From positions 33,221 to 97,220 of the forward strand of contig NZ_MBEJ01000126.1 of assembly GCF_001953975.1 (NCBI RefSeq): DNA of 64,000 nt. The letters run 5' to 3'. Below the pieces are notes generated by a model. The model was not told where the DNA came from. It made no database searches and worked only from the letters and a program-made list of their open reading frames with translations. Below, one piece after another: positions 26,056 to 34,684 of the stretch. The stretch's first letter is position 1. The number at the start of each line of letters is the position of its first letter. Source of the stretch: Mycobacterium sp. NS-7484 (GTDB taxonomy: Bacteria > Actinomycetota > Actinomycetes > Mycobacteriales > Mycobacteriaceae). Both the position numbers and the translations under genes were made by a program.

Positions 26056-29010
26056 ATGCATATGGGGGGATATGTAGGGCGCGTCGGCGGGCTGGCCGTT
26101 GCCCTCGGGGTGGGATGTGCGGTGACCATGGGGATGGGGTGTGGGGCTGCGACGGCCGACCCCACGGATTCGTCCGCCTCGTCCACCAAGGACACTTCCA
26201 CCAAGAGGGCAGGCGTCGAGGCTCGCGACCACGAGGCGAAACGAAAAACGACGTCGCGAATCCGCAAGGCCGACGAGTCGGCGTCACCCCGCGAAGCCGT
26301 CGACAAGGTGACCACCACAGTGCGTACTGCGGTGCGGGACGTATTGGATTCTGTCGGCCTCGATCGGGCTGATATCGATGTGCCCGCAGCGAAGACGTCA
26401 CCTACCACCAAGGTTTCGCCGAAGCGCAAGGCCAAGACCGTCGAGCGGCAGCAGCCGGACACCGTGCGAGAACAAGTTCGACACGAAACCGACAGCGAGA
26501 CAGCCGAGCCGGATACGACGACACCGGTGACCGTCGACGTCGACGCTGTCACCGCCATCCCCAAGTCACCCCCCACCACCGGGGCCCGCGTGGTGTCGGT
26601 GATCACCGCGGATCCGGTTCCGCACCTGCCGGCACCGCCGAAGATCGAGAAGGTACACACCCGGGGAAACACCGCGGGCGTCGCCGATGTCCCGGCGACG
26701 ATGGCGCAGGCCATCTCCACCGTGATCCACGCCGTGCTCAACCCGTTCTCGGTGAACTCGACGCCGAACGCTCCGGCCGAGCCGCCCACCGCATGGGCCA
26801 TGTTGGCCTTCGCGCGGCGTGAGTTCGACAAGACGCTACGTCAACCGCAGGACCTTCTGACCCAGGTCGACACCCTCACCAGCGCAGTGACCGCGGCCGG
26901 ATCCGTCGCCCTCGCGCCCGGCATCGTCGTCCCTCCGGAACTGACCGATCATGTCGTGGCGACCCCGGGTCCGTCACTGACCGACCAGATCACGGTTCTC
27001 GGCATGGAGGCGATGAAGGCCGTCTCCCAGGTCGTCGGGGTCAACATCACGATGAAGCTGGGTGAGCTGATCACCACCCCGACCCCGCCGTGGTTCACCA
27101 CGATCGGACTGGACGTCACCAAAGAGACCTACGAGGGTGGCGACGTCTGGGTGATCACCCCACCCAACCCCACCGGCGAACGCGTCATCGCCGTACACGG
27201 CAGCGGATTCGTCTACAGCCCCAACATCATTCACTGGATGGACTACACGCAGATGGCACGGCAGACCGGCGCTACGATCGTCGTCCCGCGTTATCCGCTG
27301 ATTCCCGACGGCGGCACCGCGGAGAACTCGGTCCCGCCCATGGCTGATTTCATCGCGGCACAAGTTGAGGAGTACGGCGCCGAGAACGTCAGCATCTATG
27401 CGGATTCGGCCGGTGGCACGCTCTCGACGCTGGCCGTGCAGAAGATCGTCCGCGACTGCAATGGCGATTCGAGCTGCCTGGCGAACAAGGTGCCGTCGCG
27501 CATGGTGCTGCTGTCCCCCGGTCTCAGCGGCCCGGACATCTACACCGATCCCAACGTCGAGCTGGTCAACGACCCGGTCGCGTGGCTGACCGAGGAAGAC
27601 AAGGAGTACTACGCGCAGTGGTCCACCGGGCCCGAAGAACTTTGGAATGCGATGGTCGGCCCGACCGAGGGCATGCCGCCGACCACGATCTACATCGGAT
27701 CGCGCGAATCATCGGCACCGGGCGCGTTGCTCTACGCACAGCGGATGGTCGATGCCGGCGGCGACGTCGACGTGGTGATCGGGATGGGCCAGATCCACGA
27801 CTGGGCGCAGGGCGGACCGATCCCGATCAACTCACAGTCGGCGAACTATCGCGACGACATCTACCGAGAGCTCGGCATCGTCTCTGATGATCCGGCCGAC
27901 GCCGCACCTGTCTCAGGCATTGCCGCGATGCTGAACGACATCACGTCGACCCAGAAGGCCAGCCCCGCCGGTGCGATCGCCCTCGCGTCCGGCATCGTCG
28001 TGCCAAACAGCCTCGCCGACAACGTCGACGTGACCGACGGCGCATCGTTGTTCGACCAACTGACGGTGTCGGCGTTGGCGGCGTTCCGTCAGATCTCCGA
28101 GGTCATCGGCGTCGACATCACGACGAGCCTCGGTGGCGGGATCGTCGTGCCGGATCCGCCGCGGATCCTGACCCTCGGGCTGGATGTTCGGGCGACGGAG
28201 TTCACCGCCGAGGACGCCGACGGCGTCGAGCAGACCTGGCGGGTCTGGGAAATCTCGAACCCCAGATCGGACTCCGACGAGCACGTCATCGCGTTTCACG
28301 GAGGCGGATTGACTGCCGCGCCCACCATTTTCCATTGGCTGGACTACGCCCAGATGTCACGCCAGACCGGCGCGACGGTGATCGTGCCGCGCTACCCGCT
28401 GATTCCCGACGGCGGGTCCGCCGACAACACCATTCCACCGGCGGCAGATCTCATCGCTGCTTACGTCATCGAGCATGGCGCGGAGAACGTCAGTGTCTAC
28501 GGGGAATCCTCCGGTGGAATGATCGCCATGCTCGCGGTGCAGAAGATCGCGCGCGACTGTGCGGGCGACACCCAGTGCCTCAGCAGGCGGATGCCGTCGC
28601 GCATGGTGCTCAGCTCACCTGCCTTCGCCGATCCCGACTTCTCCACCGACCCGAATGTGGTCCTGGTCAATGATCCGCTCTTCGGGGTCCCGACGTCTGA
28701 CAACGGCTTCGCGCAGTGGCAATCGCAACAGCATCCTGAACTGTCCGACACATTCGGCGGGCCGGTCGAGGGCCTACCGCCGACCACTATGTACATCGGT
28801 ACGCGCGAGGTCATCGCGCCCGGCGTGTTGAAGTTCGCCAAGCTGATGGACGATGCCGGCAGCGACGTCAGCGTTGTGATCGGGATGGGCCAGATGCACG
28901 GCTGGGCCACGCTCCCGATCAACTCGCAGAACGCCAACTACCGCGACGACATCTACCGACAGCTCGGCATCGTCGCTGAAACCGACGATGCCGAGACCGT
29001 CAGCGTTTAG
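26056..29010 (+). CDS. Secreted protein with two tandem alpha/beta-hydrolase (esterase-like) domains (984 aa)
   Basis: The N-terminus GGYVGRVGGLAVALGVG followed by ATADP is a signal sequence common in mycobacterial exported proteins. Residues about 38-200 are a Thr/Lys/Glu-rich low-complexity linker. Two homologous units of about 330 residues follow, each beginning with an IVVP(P/N) stretch and ending with IYRELGI or IYRQLGI. Unit 1 has HGSGF (His381), nucleophile elbow ADSAGG (Ser451) and His581. Unit 2 has HGGGL (His748), GESSGG (Ser818) and His948. These are hormone-sensitive-lipase/arylesterase-type motifs, so ester hydrolysis at the cell envelope is likely; the substrate is unknown. Unit 1 departs from the usual HGGG and GxSxG consensus and may have altered activity. 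Its TAG stop overlaps the TAA stop of the convergent hsaF at 29007-29010. Confidence 0.8.
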   Translation: MHMGGYVGRVGGLAVALGVGCAVTMGMGCGAATADPTDSSASSTKDTSTKRAGVEARDHEAKRKTTSRIRKADESASPREAVDKVTTTVRTAVRDVLDSVGLDRADIDVPAAKTSPTTKVSPKRKAKTVERQQPDTVREQVRHETDSETAEPDTTTPVTVDVDAVTAIPKSPPTTGARVVSVITADPVPHLPAPPKIEKVHTRGNTAGVADVPATMAQAISTVIHAVLNPFSVNSTPNAPAEPPTAWAMLAFARREFDKTLRQPQDLLTQVDTLTSAVTAAGSVALAPGIVVPPELTDHVVATPGPSLTDQITVLGMEAMKAVSQVVGVNITMKLGELITTPTPPWFTTIGLDVTKETYEGGDVWVITPPNPTGERVIAVHGSGFVYSPNIIHWMDYTQMARQTGATIVVPRYPLIPDGGTAENSVPPMADFIAAQVEEYGAENVSIYADSAGGTLSTLAVQKIVRDCNGDSSCLANKVPSRMVLLSPGLSGPDIYTDPNVELVNDPVAWLTEEDKEYYAQWSTGPEELWNAMVGPTEGMPPTTIYIGSRESSAPGALLYAQRMVDAGGDVDVVIGMGQIHDWAQGGPIPINSQSANYRDDIYRELGIVSDDPADAAPVSGIAAMLNDITSTQKASPAGAIALASGIVVPNSLADNVDVTDGASLFDQLTVSALAAFRQISEVIGVDITTSLGGGIVVPDPPRILTLGLDVRATEFTAEDADGVEQTWRVWEISNPRSDSDEHVIAFHGGGLTAAPTIFHWLDYAQMSRQTGATVIVPRYPLIPDGGSADNTIPPAADLIAAYVIEHGAENVSVYGESSGGMIAMLAVQKIARDCAGDTQCLSRRMPSRMVLSSPAFADPDFSTDPNVVLVNDPLFGVPTSDNGFAQWQSQQHPELSDTFGGPVEGLPPTTMYIGTREVIAPGVLKFAKLMDDAGSDVSVVIGMGQMHGWATLPINSQNANYRDDIYRQLGIVAETDDAETVSV

Positions 29011-30059
29011 GCCTTCGCCTTCTCGGCTTCCCGCTCGCGCTGGATCTCCAGGGCGATGTCGATCAATTGGTCCTCCTGACCACCGATCAGCTTGCGCTGT
29101 CCGGCGCGGTGCAGGAGCTCATGTGCGGGAACGCCGTACCGCTCGGACTGACGGATGGCGTGCTTGAGGAAGCTGGAGTACACCCCTGAGTAACCCATGA
29201 TGAGCGCGTTGCGGTCCAGCAGGCACTCGGCGGGCATGGCCGGGGCGACAACCTCTTCGGCGGCGTCGGCGATGTCGAAGAAGTCGATGCCGGTCTTGAC
29301 GCCGATCTTGTCGAACACTCCGATGAGCGCCTCGACGGGTGCATTACCCGCACCCGCACCGAACCTCCGGCACGATCCGTCGATCTGCTTGGCACCGGCG
29401 CGCACGGCCTCGATCGAGTTCGCGACGCCCAGGCCGAGATTCTCGTGACCGTGGAAGCCCACCTGCGCATCGTCACCGAGCTCGGCGACCAGCGCGCTGA
29501 CCCGGTCGGCGACACCCTCGAGCACCAACGCGCCGGCCGAGTCGACGACGTAGACGCACTGGCAGCCGGCGTCGGCCATGATGCGGGCCTGCTTGGCCAG
29601 CTTCTCCGGGCTGATGGTGTGGCTCATCATCAAGAAGCCCACGGTCTCCAGACCGAGTTCCCGAGCCAGACCGAAGTGCTGAATCGAGACGTCGGCCTCG
29701 GTGCAGTGCGTCGCGATGCGGCAGATCGAGCCACCGTTGTTCTGGGCTTCCTTGATGTCTTCCTTGGTGCCCACACCGGGCAGCATCAGGAAGGCGATCT
29801 TGGCTTCCTTGGCGGTTTCGGCGGCGAGCTTGATCAGCTCCTGCTCCGGAGTCTTGGAGAACCCGTAGTTGAAGCTCGACCCGCCCAGACCGTCACCGTG
29901 GGTGACCTCGATGACCGGGACGCCGGCGGTGTCCAGGGCGGCGACGATGGCACCGACCTCGTCCTTGGTGAACTGGTGCCGCTTGTGATGCGACCCGTCG
30001 CGCAGCGACGTGTCGGTCATCCGGACGTCCCAGATCGGATTGAAGAAAATGTCACTCAT
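29007..30059 (-). CDS. hsaF: 4-hydroxy-2-oxoacid aldolase HsaF (350 aa)
   Basis: Class II pyruvate aldolase that splits 4-hydroxy-2-oxohexanoate, from steroid rings A/B, into pyruvate and propanal. The N-terminus carries DTSLRDG (Arg20-Asp21), and the metal-binding GFHGHEN motif is present. Length and sequence match the BphI/DmpG/HsaF family throughout. Its ATG overlaps the stop of hsaG (ATGA). The two products are known to form a complex that channels the aldehyde. The order hsaE-hsaG-hsaF equals Rv3536c-Rv3534c in M. tuberculosis. Confidence 0.95.
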   Translation of the reverse strand: MSDIFFNPIWDVRMTDTSLRDGSHHKRHQFTKDEVGAIVAALDTAGVPVIEVTHGDGLGGSSFNYGFSKTPEQELIKLAAETAKEAKIAFLMLPGVGTKEDIKEAQNNGGSICRIATHCTEADVSIQHFGLARELGLETVGFLMMSHTISPEKLAKQARIMADAGCQCVYVVDSAGALVLEGVADRVSALVAELGDDAQVGFHGHENLGLGVANSIEAVRAGAKQIDGSCRRFGAGAGNAPVEALIGVFDKIGVKTGIDFFDIADAAEEVVAPAMPAECLLDRNALIMGYSGVYSSFLKHAIRQSERYGVPAHELLHRAGQRKLIGGQEDQLIDIALEIQREREAEKAKA

Positions 30060-30967
30060 GCTTGCACTCCTGCCGAGGCACGTTCTTTGGCGATCTCCTC
30101 GCCCACCTTGGTGGCCGCGGCGGTCATGATGTCCAGATTTCCAGCGTAGGGCGGCAGGTAGTCACCCGCACCCTCCACCTCCACGAACACGGTGACCAGG
30201 TGGTTGCCGCCGTTGACCACCGATGGCTCGTCGAACTGCGGCTCGTTGAGCAACCGGTAGCCCGGGACATAGGTCTGCACCTCGGCGACGACGTCCTTGA
30301 TCGACTGGGTGATCGCGGCGTGGTCAGCGTCTTCCGGAATCGCGCAGAAGATGGTGTCGCGCATGATCATCGGCGGCTCGGCCGGATTCAGGATGATGAT
30401 CGCCTTGCCCTTGCGGGCGCCACCGATGTTCTGCACACCGGCACTGGTGGTCTTGGTGAACTCGTCGATGTTGGCCCGGGTGCCCGGCCCGGCCGAGGCC
30501 GACGACACCGACGCCACGATCTCGGCGTAGGGCACGTCCACCACACGGCTGACGGCGTAGACCATCGGGATGGTGGCCTGGCCACCGCAGGTGACCATGT
30601 TGACGTTGGGCGCATCGAGGTGCGCGCGCAAGTTCGCCGGCGGAATGACGCCGGGGCCGACGGCGGCCGGGGTCAGGTCGATCGCCCGGATTCCGGCCTC
30701 TTCATAGCGTGGCGCGGCGTCGCGGTGGACGTAGGCGCTGGTGGCTTCGAACACCAGGTCCGGCTTCTCGTCCTGGGCCAGCAGCCAGTCCACCCCCTCA
30801 TGGGAGGTCTCCAAACCGAGTTTGCGGGCCCGGGCCAGACCCTCGGACTCCGGATCGATGCCGATCATCCAGCGCGGCTCAAGCCACTCCGAGCGCAGCA
30901 GTTTGTACAGCAGGTCGGTGCTGATGTTGCCCGACCCGACAATGGCAACAGATGCTTTCTCAGCCAT
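30056..30967 (-). CDS. hsaG: Acylating acetaldehyde/propanal dehydrogenase HsaG (303 aa)
   Basis: Oxidises propanal (or acetaldehyde) with NAD+ and CoA to propionyl-CoA. The Rossmann motif GSGNIS is at 11-16 and the catalytic cysteine is Cys127 in MVTCGGQ. Family length and end-to-end similarity to BphJ/DmpF/HsaG. Middle gene of hsaE-hsaG-hsaF, overlapping hsaF by four bases and 12 bases after hsaE. The propionyl-CoA produced links sterol use to methyl-branched lipid precursor supply. Confidence 0.95.
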   Translation of the reverse strand: MAEKASVAIVGSGNISTDLLYKLLRSEWLEPRWMIGIDPESEGLARARKLGLETSHEGVDWLLAQDEKPDLVFEATSAYVHRDAAPRYEEAGIRAIDLTPAAVGPGVIPPANLRAHLDAPNVNMVTCGGQATIPMVYAVSRVVDVPYAEIVASVSSASAGPGTRANIDEFTKTTSAGVQNIGGARKGKAIIILNPAEPPMIMRDTIFCAIPEDADHAAITQSIKDVVAEVQTYVPGYRLLNEPQFDEPSVVNGGNHLVTVFVEVEGAGDYLPPYAGNLDIMTAAATKVGEEIAKERASAGVQA

Positions 30968-30979
30968 AAAACGGCTCCC

Positions 30980-31765
30980 TTATTCGAAACTCAGTCTTAC
31001 TGAACCTAACCCGGCGAAGTCTGCGACGAAATCGCTGCCCGGAGGTGCATCTATCGCACGCGTGCACGAGCCCGGCAACACGATGTCCCCGGCCTTCAGA
31101 CGCACCCCGAAGCTCTCCACCTTGCGGGCCAGCCAGGCCACCGCAGTCACCGGATTTCCCAGCACCGCATCGCTGCGTCCCTCGGCCACGACCTCGCCGT
31201 GATTGGTCAGCACGGCGTCGATGTTGCAGATATCGATGTCCTTGGGCGAGACCCGCGCCTCCCCCAACACCCAGCCGGCGCTGGAAGCGTTGTCGGCGAT
31301 GGTGTCGCACAACTTGATCTGCCAGTTGGTGATGCGGGTGTCGATCAACTCGATCGCCGGGGCGAATGCGGCCGTCGCCGCCAGCACATCCTCCTCGGTG
31401 CAACCCGCGCCGGGCAGGTCGTCGGCGAGGATGAATCCGACCTCGACCTCGACCCGGGGGTACAGAAATCGCCCGGACTTGACCGGAACGTCTTCGAAGA
31501 CCTCCATCTCGTCGAGGAGGTGGCCGTAGTCCGGCTCGTCGACGCCCATCATGTCCTGCATCGCCTTGCTTGACAGACCGACCTTGTGGCCGACGATCTT
31601 GGCCCCCTCGGCCACCCGTTGGCGGATGTTGATCAGCTGGATCTCGTAGGCATCCACCACATCGATATCGGGATGGCCATCGGTCAACGGGGTCATCGGA
31701 ACCCGGCTTCGCTCGGCCTGGGCCAGGTCGGCGGCTAGCTGGGCACGCACCTCGTCACTAAGCAT
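30980..31765 (-). CDS. hsaE: 2-hydroxyhexa-2,4-dienoate hydratase HsaE (261 aa)
   Basis: Adds water to 2-hydroxyhexa-2,4-dienoate, giving the substrate of HsaF. The sequence matches the 2-keto-4-pentenoate hydratase family (GHKVGLSS, the metal-binding EVEVGFIL region, AIELIDTRI). First gene of hsaE-hsaG-hsaF. It is divergent from kstD, with the KstR operator 59 bases upstream of its ATG, so it should be derepressed when cholesterol-derived acyl-CoA binds KstR. GAGGGGA about 10 bases before the ATG can serve as ribosome binding site. Confidence 0.95.
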   Translation of the reverse strand: MLSDEVRAQLAADLAQAERSRVPMTPLTDGHPDIDVVDAYEIQLINIRQRVAEGAKIVGHKVGLSSKAMQDMMGVDEPDYGHLLDEMEVFEDVPVKSGRFLYPRVEVEVGFILADDLPGAGCTEEDVLAATAAFAPAIELIDTRITNWQIKLCDTIADNASSAGWVLGEARVSPKDIDICNIDAVLTNHGEVVAEGRSDAVLGNPVTAVAWLARKVESFGVRLKAGDIVLPGSCTRAIDAPPGSDFVADFAGLGSVRLSFE

Positions 31766-31823
31766 TCTGGTGAAGTCCCCTCACTTCTTTGACCGGGGGT
31801 GTTGTTGTATGGCCGGCCAATTC

Positions 31824-31837
31824 TATAACGTGTTCTA
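31824..31837. promoter_or_regulatory. KstR operator between hsaE and kstD
   Basis: TATAACGTGTTCTA fits the KstR palindrome TnnAACnnGTTnnA at every fixed position. It lies one base before the kstD ATG (31839). A TANNNT -10 candidate, TAACGT (31826-31831), is inside the operator, so bound KstR would block the kstD promoter directly. Confidence 0.88.
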
Positions 31838-31838
31838 C

Positions 31839-33518
31839 ATGACTGGACAGGAGTATGACGTCGTCGTGGTCGGTAGCGGGGCTGCCGGCATGGTCGCCGC
31901 CCTCACCGCTGCCCACCAGGGCCTCTCGACAGTAGTCGTAGAAAAGGCCCCGCACTATGGAGGTTCCACTGCGCGGTCAGGTGGCGGGGTGTGGATCCCG
32001 AACAACGAGATTCTCAAGCGCGACGGGGTCAAAGACACTCCCGACGCGGCCCGCACCTACCTGCACAAAATCATCGGTGACGTGGTGCCGGCCGAGAAGA
32101 TCGACACCTACCTCGACCGCTCGCCGGAGATGCTGTCCTTCGTCTTGAAGAACTCGCCGCTCAAGCTGTGCTGGGTGCCCGGGTACTCCGACTACTACCC
32201 CGAGACGCCGGGCGGCAAGCCCACCGGCCGCTCAGTGGAACCCAAGCCGTTCAACGCCAAGAAGCTCGGGGTCGACGAGAAGGGCCTGGAGCCGCCGTAC
32301 GGCAAGGTGCCGATGAACATGGTGGTGATGCAGCAGGATTACGTCCGGCTCAACCAGCTCAAGCGTCATCCCCGCGGTGTGCTGCGCAGCATCAAGGTCG
32401 GCGTCCGCTCCGTGTGGGCCAACGCCACCGGCAAGAACCTGGTCGGTATGGGCCGTGCGCTCATCGCCCCGCTGCGCATCGGCCTGCAGAAGGCCGGCGT
32501 CCCGGTCCTGCTGAACACCGCGTTGACGGATCTCTACGTCGAGGATGGCGTGGTCCGCGGCATCTACGTTGTCGATCCCCGCGACGCAAATGCCGAACCG
32601 CAACTGATCCGCGCCCGTCGCGGCGTGATCCTGGGCTCGGGCGGATTCGAGCACAACGAGCAGATGCGGGTGAAGTACCAGCGGGCGCCCATCACCACCG
32701 AGTGGACCGTGGGCGCGGTCGCCAACACCGGCGACGGCATCTTGGCCGCCGAAAAGCAAGGCGCGGCACTCGAATTCATGGAGGACTCCTGGTGGGGACC
32801 GACCGTTCCGTTGGTCGACTCCCCGTGGTTCGCGCTGTCCGAGCGCAACTCCCCCGGCTCGATCATCGTCAACATGGCCGGCAAGCGATTCATGAATGAG
32901 TCGATGCCGTACGTCGAGGCCGTGCACCACATGTACGGCGGCCAGTACGGCCAGGGTGCGGGCCCCGGCGAGAACATCCCGGCCTGGCTGATCTTCGACC
33001 AGCAGTACCGCGACCGCTTCATCTTCGCGGGCCTGCAGCCCGGACAACGTATTCCGAAGAAGTGGCTGGAATCCGGCGTCATCGTCAAGGCTGACACCCT
33101 CGAGGAGTTGGCCGCCAAGACCGGCCTGCCCGCCGACGCGTTCGCCGCCACCATCGACCGGTTCAACGGCTTCGCCCGCTCGGGGGTGGACGAGGACTTC
33201 CACCGGGGCGACAGCGCGTACGACCGCTACTACGGCGATCCGACCAACAAGCCCAACCCCAACCTCGGTGAGATCAAGCACGGCCCGTTCTACGCGGCCA
33301 AGATGGTGCCCGGCGACCTGGGCACCAAGGGCGGTATCCGGACCGATGTGCACGGACGGGCGCTGCGCGACGACGACTCCGTGATCGAGGGCCTCTACGC
33401 CGCGGGTAACGTCAGCTCACCGGTGATGGGTCACACCTATCCCGGCCCCGGCGGCACCATCGGTCCCGCCATGACCTGGGGATACCTCGCCGCACTCGAC
33501 ATTGCAGGGAAGAAATAG
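31839..33518 (+). CDS. kstD: 3-ketosteroid delta1-dehydrogenase KstD (559 aa)
   Basis: FAD enzyme that inserts the 1,2 double bond into 3-ketosteroid ring A, which with 9-alpha hydroxylation opens ring B. The FAD-binding motif GSGAAG is at about 12-17, and the C-terminal HTYPGPGGT segment holds a tyrosine (about 534) matching the conserved active-site tyrosine of KstD enzymes. I place the start at ATG 31839 (MTGQEYDVVVV) and not at 31770: the longer frame would translate through the KstR operator, and known KstD proteins begin just before DVVVVGSG. A leaderless transcript is likely. The next gene starts directly after its stop. Orthologue position of Rv3537. Confidence 0.95.
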   Translation: MTGQEYDVVVVGSGAAGMVAALTAAHQGLSTVVVEKAPHYGGSTARSGGGVWIPNNEILKRDGVKDTPDAARTYLHKIIGDVVPAEKIDTYLDRSPEMLSFVLKNSPLKLCWVPGYSDYYPETPGGKPTGRSVEPKPFNAKKLGVDEKGLEPPYGKVPMNMVVMQQDYVRLNQLKRHPRGVLRSIKVGVRSVWANATGKNLVGMGRALIAPLRIGLQKAGVPVLLNTALTDLYVEDGVVRGIYVVDPRDANAEPQLIRARRGVILGSGGFEHNEQMRVKYQRAPITTEWTVGAVANTGDGILAAEKQGAALEFMEDSWWGPTVPLVDSPWFALSERNSPGSIIVNMAGKRFMNESMPYVEAVHHMYGGQYGQGAGPGENIPAWLIFDQQYRDRFIFAGLQPGQRIPKKWLESGVIVKADTLEELAAKTGLPADAFAATIDRFNGFARSGVDEDFHRGDSAYDRYYGDPTNKPNPNLGEIKHGPFYAAKMVPGDLGTKGGIRTDVHGRALRDDDSVIEGLYAAGNVSSPVMGHTYPGPGGTIGPAMTWGYLAALDIAGKK

Positions 33519-34379
33519 ATGCCGATCGATCTCGACAAGGCGCTGGGCGCCGAGCTGGAACCCATCGAATTCTCCTGGACCAGCAGCGACATTCAGCTGT
33601 ACCACCTGGGCCTGGGCGCGGGCGCCGATCCGATGAGCGCACGTGAACTGCGCTACCTCGTCGACGACACCCCGCAGGTGCTGCCGACGTTCGGCAATGT
33701 GGCCGCCAGCTTCCACATGACCGAGCCGCCCAAGGTGCAGTTCCCCGGCATCGACATCGAGCTGTCCAAGGTGCTGCACGCCAGCGAGGCGGTCAGCGTG
33801 CCCGGTCCGATCCCGACCAGCGGCACCGCCAAGTCGGTGCAGCGCTTCACCGAGATCTGGGACAAGGGCAAGGCCGCCGTCATCGTCAGCGAATCCACGG
33901 TGACCGATGAATCCGGCACGGTGCTGTGGACCACCAAGCGGTCGATCTTTGCCCGCGGCGAAGGTGGTTTCGGCGGCGAACGTGGCCCGGCCACCTCGGG
34001 CGAATTGCCCGATCGCGCACCGGATATCGAGATTGCGTTGCCGACGCTGCCGCAGCAGGCCCTGCTGTACCGGCTGTGCGGTGACCGCAACCCGCTGCAC
34101 TCGGACCCGACGTTCGCCAAGGCCGCCGGCTTCGACCGGCCGATCCTGCACGGACTGTGCACCTACGGCATCGGCTGCAAGGCCATCGTCGACAACCTGC
34201 TCGACGGCGATGTCTCCCAGGTGGCGTCCTACGGAGCGCGCTTTGCCGGCGTGGTGTTCCCCGGCGAGACGCTGCAGGCCAACATCTGGAAGGAAGACGG
34301 CAAGTTCATCGGCGTCCTGACCGCACCATCGCGGGACAACGCCGTGGTGCTGTCAGGCGTGGAGCTCGTCCCGGCCTGA
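33519..34379 (+). CDS. MaoC-like double-hotdog enoyl-CoA hydratase (Rv3538-type, 286 aa)
   Basis: Probable hydratase for a steroid side-chain enoyl-CoA. The R-hydratase signature is GDRNPLHSDP (Asp189, Asn191, His194) in the C-terminal hotdog; the N-terminal half is a second, degenerate hotdog. The ATG directly follows the kstD stop with no gap, so the two are co-transcribed under KstR. Position and sequence match Rv3538, often named Hsd4B or ChsH-like; I leave the symbol blank because naming varies. Confidence 0.88.
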   Translation: MPIDLDKALGAELEPIEFSWTSSDIQLYHLGLGAGADPMSARELRYLVDDTPQVLPTFGNVAASFHMTEPPKVQFPGIDIELSKVLHASEAVSVPGPIPTSGTAKSVQRFTEIWDKGKAAVIVSESTVTDESGTVLWTTKRSIFARGEGGFGGERGPATSGELPDRAPDIEIALPTLPQQALLYRLCGDRNPLHSDPTFAKAAGFDRPILHGLCTYGIGCKAIVDNLLDGDVSQVASYGARFAGVVFPGETLQANIWKEDGKFIGVLTAPSRDNAVVLSGVELVPA

Positions 34380-34417
34380 CGCCGTACCCCGCTGTTTTAC
34401 CCCGCCCCTTTTCCTCG

Positions 34418-34470
34418 CTTTGTCACGCTGGGGTGGCTGTCGATGTCGACGGCCACTCCAGCGTGACATT
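34418..34470 (+). repeat. Hairpin repeat copy A
   Basis: Left arm TGTCACGCTGGGGTGGC (34421-34437) and right arm GCCACTCCAGCGTGACA (34452-34468) pair almost fully around a short loop. It is the same element as copies B and D. Confidence 0.75.
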
Positions 34471-34502
34471 GGCGGGCATTCCAGCCGATATGCCCTCGCC
34501 AT

Positions 34503-34558
34503 CGTCACGCCAGCGTGGCCGTCGCTGCCGACAGTCACTCTGGTGTGACAAAGCGAAG
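34503..34558 (-). repeat. Hairpin repeat copy B (inverted relative to A)
   Basis: Arms at 34504-34520 and 34534-34550. Its reverse complement aligns with copy A over about 55 bases, including the shared flank CGCTTTGTCAC, so A and B are one element in opposite orientation. Confidence 0.7.
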
Positions 34559-34588
34559 GCGATAGCACATCCCGCCATCGACATCATC

Positions 34589-34645
34589 TGTCACGTCAGC
34601 GGGGCTGTGGACAACGGCCGTCACGCTGGCGTTTGTGGATAACCG
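34589..34645 (+). repeat. Hairpin repeat copy C (degraded)
   Basis: Begins TGTCACG and contains CGTCACGCTGGCG, but the stem is largely lost. It overlaps both DnaA-box-like 9-mers. Confidence 0.4.
34606..34642 (-). promoter_or_regulatory. Pair of DnaA-box-like 9-mers
   Basis: On the minus strand these read TTGTCCACA (34606-34614) and TTATCCACA (34634-34642), both exact DnaA-box forms. No dnaA or dnaN gene is near, so this is not oriC. A role as binding site is inference only. Confidence 0.3.
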
Positions 34646-34684
34646 AGGTGACGGATACGACCTTGCGCTGCAGACTCTCTGACC

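Larger units (their letters stand above)
34380..34684. other. Intergenic stretch with hairpin repeats and DnaA-box-like sites
   Basis: I see no gene here. It holds two good copies and one degraded copy of a hairpin repeat (listed separately) and two 9-mers equal to DnaA-box consensus forms: TGTGGACAA at 34606-34614 and TGTGGATAA at 34634-34642, same orientation, 28 bases apart. The AbiEi-like gene starts 42 bases after the second one. Confidence 0.6.

Noticed and set aside
32232..33353. 373-codon minus-strand open frame
   Set aside because: Antisense to kstD, with no recognisable domain and no ribosome binding site.
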